A DNA stretch of 64,000 nucleotides, taken from positions 1-64,000 of the forward strand of contig CAWHOA010000019.1 of the NCBI GenBank assembly GCA_963830885.1, read 5' to 3'. Within the stretch, counting starts at the first letter, position 1, and every line of letters begins with the position of its first letter. The DNA is from JAIBJN01 sp963830885 (lineage in GTDB: Bacteria; Actinomycetota; Thermoleophilia; Gaiellales; Gaiellaceae). Positions 60,345 to 64,000 of this stretch are shown piece after piece. The notes under the pieces are model-generated. The model saw nothing but the letters and a program-made list of their open reading frames with translations. It did no database searches and was not told the origin of the DNA. The position numbers and the translations under genes were made by a program.

Positions 60345-60844
60345 CGATCCTCGTCCGCCGCGCGACCCCCGGTGACGCCGCCGCCCTCGTCGAGCTCGCC
60401 CGCGCCGTCGGCGCCGAGCCGGGGGGCTGGCTGATCACCAACGGCGAATGGCGCACACAGTCGGAGGAGCGGCGCTACCTGCGCGCCGTCCGCCGGCACA
60501 CCCACGCGGCGGTGTTCGTCGCCGAGACGGCGGACGGGATCGTCGGCCGCATCTCCCTCGCACGCGACGCGCACCCGGCGAGCGAGCACGTCGCCGACCT
60601 CGGCCTGATGGTCGCCGGCTCCCACCGCCGGCAGGGGATCGGCCGCGCGCTCATGGAGGCGGCCGAGTCGTGGGCCCGCGAGGTGGGGGTGCGCAAGCTC
60701 GAGCTCCACGTCTTCCCTCACAACGACGCCGCGATCGCGCTCTACGAGGGCCTCGGCTACGAGCGCGAGGGCTACCGCCGCGACCATTACCGGCGCCCGG
60801 ACGGCTTCGTCGACGCCATCCTGATGGCCAAGATGATCGGATGA
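60341..60844 (+). CDS. GNAT N-acetyltransferase
   Basis: A 167-residue acetyltransferase. VRRATPGDAAALVELARAVG opens the domain, ADLGLMVAGSHRRQGIGRAL is motif A binding acetyl-CoA, and LELHVFPHNDAAIALYEGLG with YEREGYRRDHYRRPD is motif B. The layout suggests RimI-like or small-molecule acetylation; the target is unknown. GTG 60341 overlaps the ggt stop (GTGA). Confidence 0.9.
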   Translation: MTILVRRATPGDAAALVELARAVGAEPGGWLITNGEWRTQSEERRYLRAVRRHTHAAVFVAETADGIVGRISLARDAHPASEHVADLGLMVAGSHRRQGIGRALMEAAESWAREVGVRKLELHVFPHNDAAIALYEGLGYEREGYRRDHYRRPDGFVDAILMAKMIG

Positions 60845-61212
60845 CCGAGCCCCGCGCCCCCAGCCAGCCCGGCTCCGTCCTCTTCGAGGAGGAAGCGCTC
60901 GTCGAAGAGGAGGAGCTGTGGACCGACGATTCCGGCGAGGATCACTCGGGGTGGTTCTGCGTCCGTACCGACCCGTTTCCGTGCCCGGCGGCCGGTTGCA
61001 CGTACGTGGCCGAGTTCATGACCGCCGTCCACCTGATCCTCGTTTGGGCGGAGCGCGACGACACGAACCTCCTCTGGCACGCCCAGCGCGCGAAGGAGGT
61101 CGGCCGCAACCCGCGCATCGTCGAGTACGAGCGCTCCTTCGGCCCGAGCGCGTCGTACTACGCCTGGGAGGCCTCCGGCCGCCCCGTTCACGGCGTCCGG
61201 CGCCCCGCCTAG
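60841..61212 (+). CDS. Small Cys/His-containing protein
   Basis: A 123-residue protein from ATG 60841 (overlapping the GNAT stop). An acidic N-terminus (FEEEALVEEEELWTDD) precedes a compact domain with CVRTDPFPCPAAGCTYVAEF and TAVHLILVWAERDDTNLLWH; the C-x4-C and His residues could form a zinc finger. Unknown function; coupled to ggt and the GNAT gene. Confidence 0.7.
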   Translation: MTEPRAPSQPGSVLFEEEALVEEEELWTDDSGEDHSGWFCVRTDPFPCPAAGCTYVAEFMTAVHLILVWAERDDTNLLWHAQRAKEVGRNPRIVEYERSFGPSASYYAWEASGRPVHGVRRPA

Positions 61213-61216
61213 AGGC

Positions 61217-61828
61217 CTAGACGGGCTCGACCCGGCCGTTGCCGGAGGCCCGGTGGCGGATCTCCGTCTCGCGCTCGACCACCTCGGCGGCCTGGGCGAG
61301 CATCGGCGCGAGCCGGATCACGCGCTCGCGCTCGGAGCGCAGCTCGAGGAGGCCCTGCTTGATCTCGGTGCCGAAGTCGACGCGGGATGCGATCTGGTAG
61401 GCGATCGAGTCCGAGTCGAGGTCGAGGTCGTCGACGTCCGCCTCTGCGGCGGTCACAACGCGCGCATAGGCGGCCAGGCACTCCTCGATCTCGTCCTCGT
61501 CGGGCGAGTCCGGCTCGTCCGGGACGAGCTCGATCTCGCCGGTGCGGTACGAGCGGCCTTCCGTCAGACCAAAGAGCTGGAAGCGCTCGTGCGCCTCGAC
61601 GACGACGTCCAGCCGGCCGTCGTCGAAGCGATCGATCACCTCGACGACGGCGCAGCTGACCCCGACGTCGCGCATGCCCTGTTCGTCCTCGAGCACGAGC
61701 CCGAACTCGTTGCCGTAGTCGAGGCACTCGCCGATCAGCTCGCGGTAGCGCGGCTCGAAGATGTGCAGGGGCGCCTGCTCGCCGGGCACGAGCACGAGGT
61801 TGAGCGGAAAGAGGCCGATCTCGTCCAT
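61217..61828 (-). CDS. LON-peptidase substrate-binding-domain protein
   Basis: A 203-residue stand-alone LAN domain: IGLFPLNLVLVPGEQAPLHI opens it, with FEPRYRELIGECLDYGNEFG and GLTEGRSYRTGEIELVPDEP, then a helical C-terminal part. It lacks the Lon ATPase and protease. Probably a protein-binding adaptor. Its ATG 61828 is 24 bases from the divergent hisC start; their -10 boxes overlap (TAACCT at 61837-61842, minus strand). Confidence 0.88.
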   Translation of the reverse strand: MDEIGLFPLNLVLVPGEQAPLHIFEPRYRELIGECLDYGNEFGLVLEDEQGMRDVGVSCAVVEVIDRFDDGRLDVVVEAHERFQLFGLTEGRSYRTGEIELVPDEPDSPDEDEIEECLAAYARVVTAAEADVDDLDLDSDSIAYQIASRVDFGTEIKQGLLELRSERERVIRLAPMLAQAAEVVERETEIRHRASGNGRVEPV

Positions 61829-61840
61829 GAGCCGAAAGGT

Positions 61841-61846
61841 TAAGGT
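61841..61846 (+). promoter_or_regulatory. Putative -10 box of hisC
   Basis: TAAGGT, six bases before GTG 61853. It overlaps the -10 box of the divergent LON-domain gene, so the two promoters probably compete. Confidence 0.55.
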
Positions 61847-61852
61847 TTCCGC

Positions 61853-62959
61853 GTGCCCCGCGATCTAATCAGGCCCGCGCTCGACGGCCTCGTCGCCTAC
61901 GAGCCCGGCAAGCCGATCGAGGAGGTCCAGCGCGAGCTCGGCCTCGACCGCGTCGTCAAGCTCGGCTCCAACGAGGGCTACTTCGGGCCGTTCCCGCAGG
62001 CGGTCGAGGCGATCGAGCGCTGCCTGCCCGAGCTGAACAACTACCCGGACGGGGGCGCCTATCTACTCGTCCGCGCGCTCGCGGACAAGCACGGCGTCGA
62101 CCCGAGCCTCGTCGCCGTGGCGGCCGGTGCCGACGGGATCATCACCTACCTCACGCTCGTCACCCTCGACCCGGGCGACGAGGTGGTCTACGGCTGGCCC
62201 TCCTTCGCCATCTACCCGCTGGCCGCGATCCGGATGGGTGCGATCCCGGTCGCCGTTCCGCTGACCGACTACCGCTACGACGTCGACGCGATCCTCGGCG
62301 CGATCACCGACCGGACGAAGCTCGTCTACCTGTGCAACCCGAACAACCCGACCGGGACGATGATCGCCCGGGAGGAGGTGGACCGCTATTTCGCCGCCGT
62401 CCCCGACCACGTCCTCACTGTCCTCGACGAGGCCTACCACGAGTACGTCGGCGAGCCCGACTACCCGGACGGGATCGAGGAGCACGTCAAGGCGGGGCGG
62501 CGCGTGCTCGTCCTGCGGACGTTCTCGAAGATCTACGGCCTGGCCGGCATGCGCGTCGGCTACGGGATCGGCCCGAAGGAGGTCGTCGACGCGATCAAGA
62601 CGGTCCGCAACTCCTTCGACATCTCCACTCCGGCGCAGGTCGCCGCGCTCGCCAGTCTCGACGACTACGACGAGATCGGGCGCCGCCGAGTCGCGACCGC
62701 CGAGCTGCGCGCCGACCTCGTCGAGCGCAGCGTCAGCCTCGGCCTGACGATCGCGCCGGATCCCGTCGCCAACTTCGTCTTCGCGGAGGTGGGCGGCGAC
62801 TCGCGGGAGGTCTTCCAGAAGATGCTCCTCGAGGGTGTGATCGTGCGCCCGCTCGCGCCGTTCGGCGCGCCCGAGGGGATCCGGGTCACTGTCGGGTCGA
62901 AGGAGGACCACGCCGCCTTCGTGGAGGCGCTCGGCCGCGTCCTCGCGCTCACGGGCTAG
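61853..62959 (+). CDS. hisC: Histidinol-phosphate aminotransferase
   Basis: A 368-residue PLP aminotransferase of fold type I, acting in histidine synthesis (possibly also on aromatic amino acids). VVKLGSNEGYFGPFPQAVEA binds substrate phosphate, YLCNPNNPTGTMIA the cofactor, VLDEAYHEYV the Asp, and RTFSKIYGLAGMRVGYG contains the PLP lysine. GTG start. Only this his gene is present here; meaB follows directly. Confidence 0.93.
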   Translation: MPRDLIRPALDGLVAYEPGKPIEEVQRELGLDRVVKLGSNEGYFGPFPQAVEAIERCLPELNNYPDGGAYLLVRALADKHGVDPSLVAVAAGADGIITYLTLVTLDPGDEVVYGWPSFAIYPLAAIRMGAIPVAVPLTDYRYDVDAILGAITDRTKLVYLCNPNNPTGTMIAREEVDRYFAAVPDHVLTVLDEAYHEYVGEPDYPDGIEEHVKAGRRVLVLRTFSKIYGLAGMRVGYGIGPKEVVDAIKTVRNSFDISTPAQVAALASLDDYDEIGRRRVATAELRADLVERSVSLGLTIAPDPVANFVFAEVGGDSREVFQKMLLEGVIVRPLAPFGAPEGIRVTVGSKEDHAAFVEALGRVLALTG

Positions 62960-63925
62960 ATGCCGCGGAGCTGGTCGCTGGACGAGCTCGTGGACGGCGT
63001 CCGCGCGGGCGACCGCCGGGCGCTCGCCCGCGCGATCACCCTCGTCGAGAACGGCGACCCGCTCGCCTACGAGCTGATCCGGGAGCTCTACCCGGAGACC
63101 GGCCGCGGCTACGCCGTCGGCGTCACCGGCCCGCCCGGCGTCGGCAAGTCGAGCCTCATCAGCGCGCTCGTCCGGCTCGTCCGGGAACAGGGGACAAGCA
63201 TCGGCGTCATCTCCGTCGACCCGTCCAGCCCCTTCACGAAGGGCGCGCTCCTCGGCGACCGCATCCGCCTGGCCGACCACTTCCTCGACCCGGAGGTCTT
63301 CATCCGCTCGATGGGGACGCGAGGGCATCTCGGCGGCCTCGCCGAGACGACGCTGCAGGCCGCGCTCATCCTCGACGCGGCGGGGAAGGAGCTGCTCTTC
63401 CTGGAGACGGTCGGCGCCGGTCAGAGCGAGGTCGAGGTGATCGGGATCGCGGACACAGTCCTGCTCGTTCTCATGCCCGGCTCGGGCGACTCGATCCAGG
63501 CGCTCAAGGCCGGGATCATGGAGATTCCCGACGTGATCGCTGTGAACAAGCGCGACCATCCGGCGGCGAAGACGATGCTGAACGAGGTGCGCTCGATCCT
63601 GGCGCTCGACACGGAGCGCGACTGGAAGCCGCCAATCGTCCTCACCGAGGCGGTGACCGGCGAGGGCGTCCCCGAGCTCTGGGAGAAGATCGTCGAGCAC
63701 AGGGCGCACCTGGAGGAGAGTGGCACGCTGGCCGAGCGCCGCGCCGCGAACCTGGCCGGGGAGGTCTTCGCCGTCGCCAGCGCCCGCGCGAAGGTACGCC
63801 TCGAGGAGGCCGTCGCCGAGGACGAGGAGTTGCGACGGCTGCTCGACGAGGTGCAGCGGCGCGAGCTCGATCCCCTGACCGCCGTGCGTGAGATCATGGA
63901 GCGGGTATTCAGGGTCAAGCAATGA
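62960..63925 (+). CDS. meaB: MeaB-type G-protein chaperone of B12 mutases
   Basis: A 321-residue P-loop GTPase that protects or loads methylmalonyl-CoA mutase. VTGPPGVGKSSLISAL is Walker A, SVDPSSPFTKGALLGDRIRL switch I, and FLETVGAGQSEVEVIGIADT switch II; AVNKRDHPAAKTM gives guanine specificity. ATG 62960 directly abuts the hisC stop. No mutase gene is in view. Confidence 0.95.
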   Translation: MPRSWSLDELVDGVRAGDRRALARAITLVENGDPLAYELIRELYPETGRGYAVGVTGPPGVGKSSLISALVRLVREQGTSIGVISVDPSSPFTKGALLGDRIRLADHFLDPEVFIRSMGTRGHLGGLAETTLQAALILDAAGKELLFLETVGAGQSEVEVIGIADTVLLVLMPGSGDSIQALKAGIMEIPDVIAVNKRDHPAAKTMLNEVRSILALDTERDWKPPIVLTEAVTGEGVPELWEKIVEHRAHLEESGTLAERRAANLAGEVFAVASARAKVRLEEAVAEDEELRRLLDEVQRRELDPLTAVREIMERVFRVKQ

Positions 63926-64000
63926 CCATGGCGACGGCGACGGGCCCCACACTCGCTGAGATCAAGGAGGCGCGTAGGCGGCTGCAGGGGGTCGCGCGCG
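63922..64000 (+). CDS. Start of a threonine-dehydratase-like PLP enzyme (partial)
   Basis: ATG 63922 overlaps the meaB stop (ATGA). The 26 residues before the window ends (PTLAEIKEARRRLQGVAR) match the usual opening of threonine ammonia-lyase/serine racemase proteins (an EIxxARxxL helix before RTPL). The gene runs off the window, so the call rests on this helix alone. Confidence 0.55.
   Translation, partial: MTMATATGPTLAEIKEARRRLQGVAR

Noticed and set aside
1..64000. tRNA, rRNA, CRISPR arrays, insertion sequences, prophage genes
   Set aside because: Gaps between genes are short and none contains a cloverleaf, direct-repeat array, transposase or integrase that I could find by reading.

Overview
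This window is a dense stretch of very GC-rich bacterial chromosome (GC-rich third codon positions, many GTG and TTG starts). The gene content fits a high-GC actinobacterium: two flavin/F420-type luciferase-like oxidoreductases, a short SigA-type sigma factor, an Lhr helicase next to an Nei-type glycosylase, a sulfur-carrier cysteine pathway with a JAMM protease, an SSI-type protease inhibitor, and many VOC-fold enzymes. The class Thermoleophilia (Gaiellales-like) is my best guess; this is inference from gene content and style, not a database match.

Layout: 1-9.1 kb holds a cupin protein, an MFS drug exporter, a DrrAB-like ABC exporter, an LLM oxidoreductase, a secreted Ig-like/beta-helix protein, a VOC dioxygenase coupled to an unusual Cys/His-repeat lipoprotein, and DNA glycosylase Tag. 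9-19 kb holds a membrane adenylate cyclase (frameshifted), an AlkD-like remnant, an MFS exporter, a ring-cleaving dioxygenase, an OLD-type nuclease, UspA, a BNR-repeat protein, an LLM/cupin operon, a VOC protein and an FAD oxidoreductase preceded by twin palindromes. 19-26 kb holds a two-component system divergent from a NagA-like deacetylase, a CNNM/CorC transporter, a peptidase and an aldo/keto reductase bordered by a REP-like palindrome pair. 26-29.6 kb carries two lipoproteins (one SSI-like) and the sulfur-carrier operon rhodanese-ThiF, MoaD-CysM fusion, JAMM. 29.7-35 kb holds a TPR protein, RpoD, a hydrolase, an M20 peptidase (two frameshifts), proline dehydrogenase and an HxlR regulator. 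35-46 kb holds an amidohydrolase, a lipoprotein, a cupredoxin, an ECF sigma factor with a membrane-anchored propeller protein, two peptidoglycan-type hydrolases, a secreted SdrD/SpaA-like surface protein (broken by frameshifts) and an orphan response regulator. 46-48 kb is an acyl-CoA dehydrogenase/HhH-GPD pair bracketed by inverted copies of a 70-bp repeat. 48-55.4 kb is a repair-linked run (Lhr, PPOX-fold, Nei, unknown genes). 55.4-64 kb holds agmatinase-family, ParA, an FtsZ with a long N-terminal extension, gamma-glutamyltransferase, GNAT, LON-domain protein, HisC, MeaB and the start of a threonine-dehydratase-like gene.

Two genome-wide traits stand out. Many first genes of transcription units have a TANNNT hexamer 6-9 bases before the start codon, as expected for leaderless transcripts. 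Eleven single-base frameshifts break seven otherwise conserved genes, nine of them apparent one-base insertions, which points to sequencing or assembly error as much as to real decay. No rRNA, tRNA, CRISPR array, insertion sequence or prophage was recognised.
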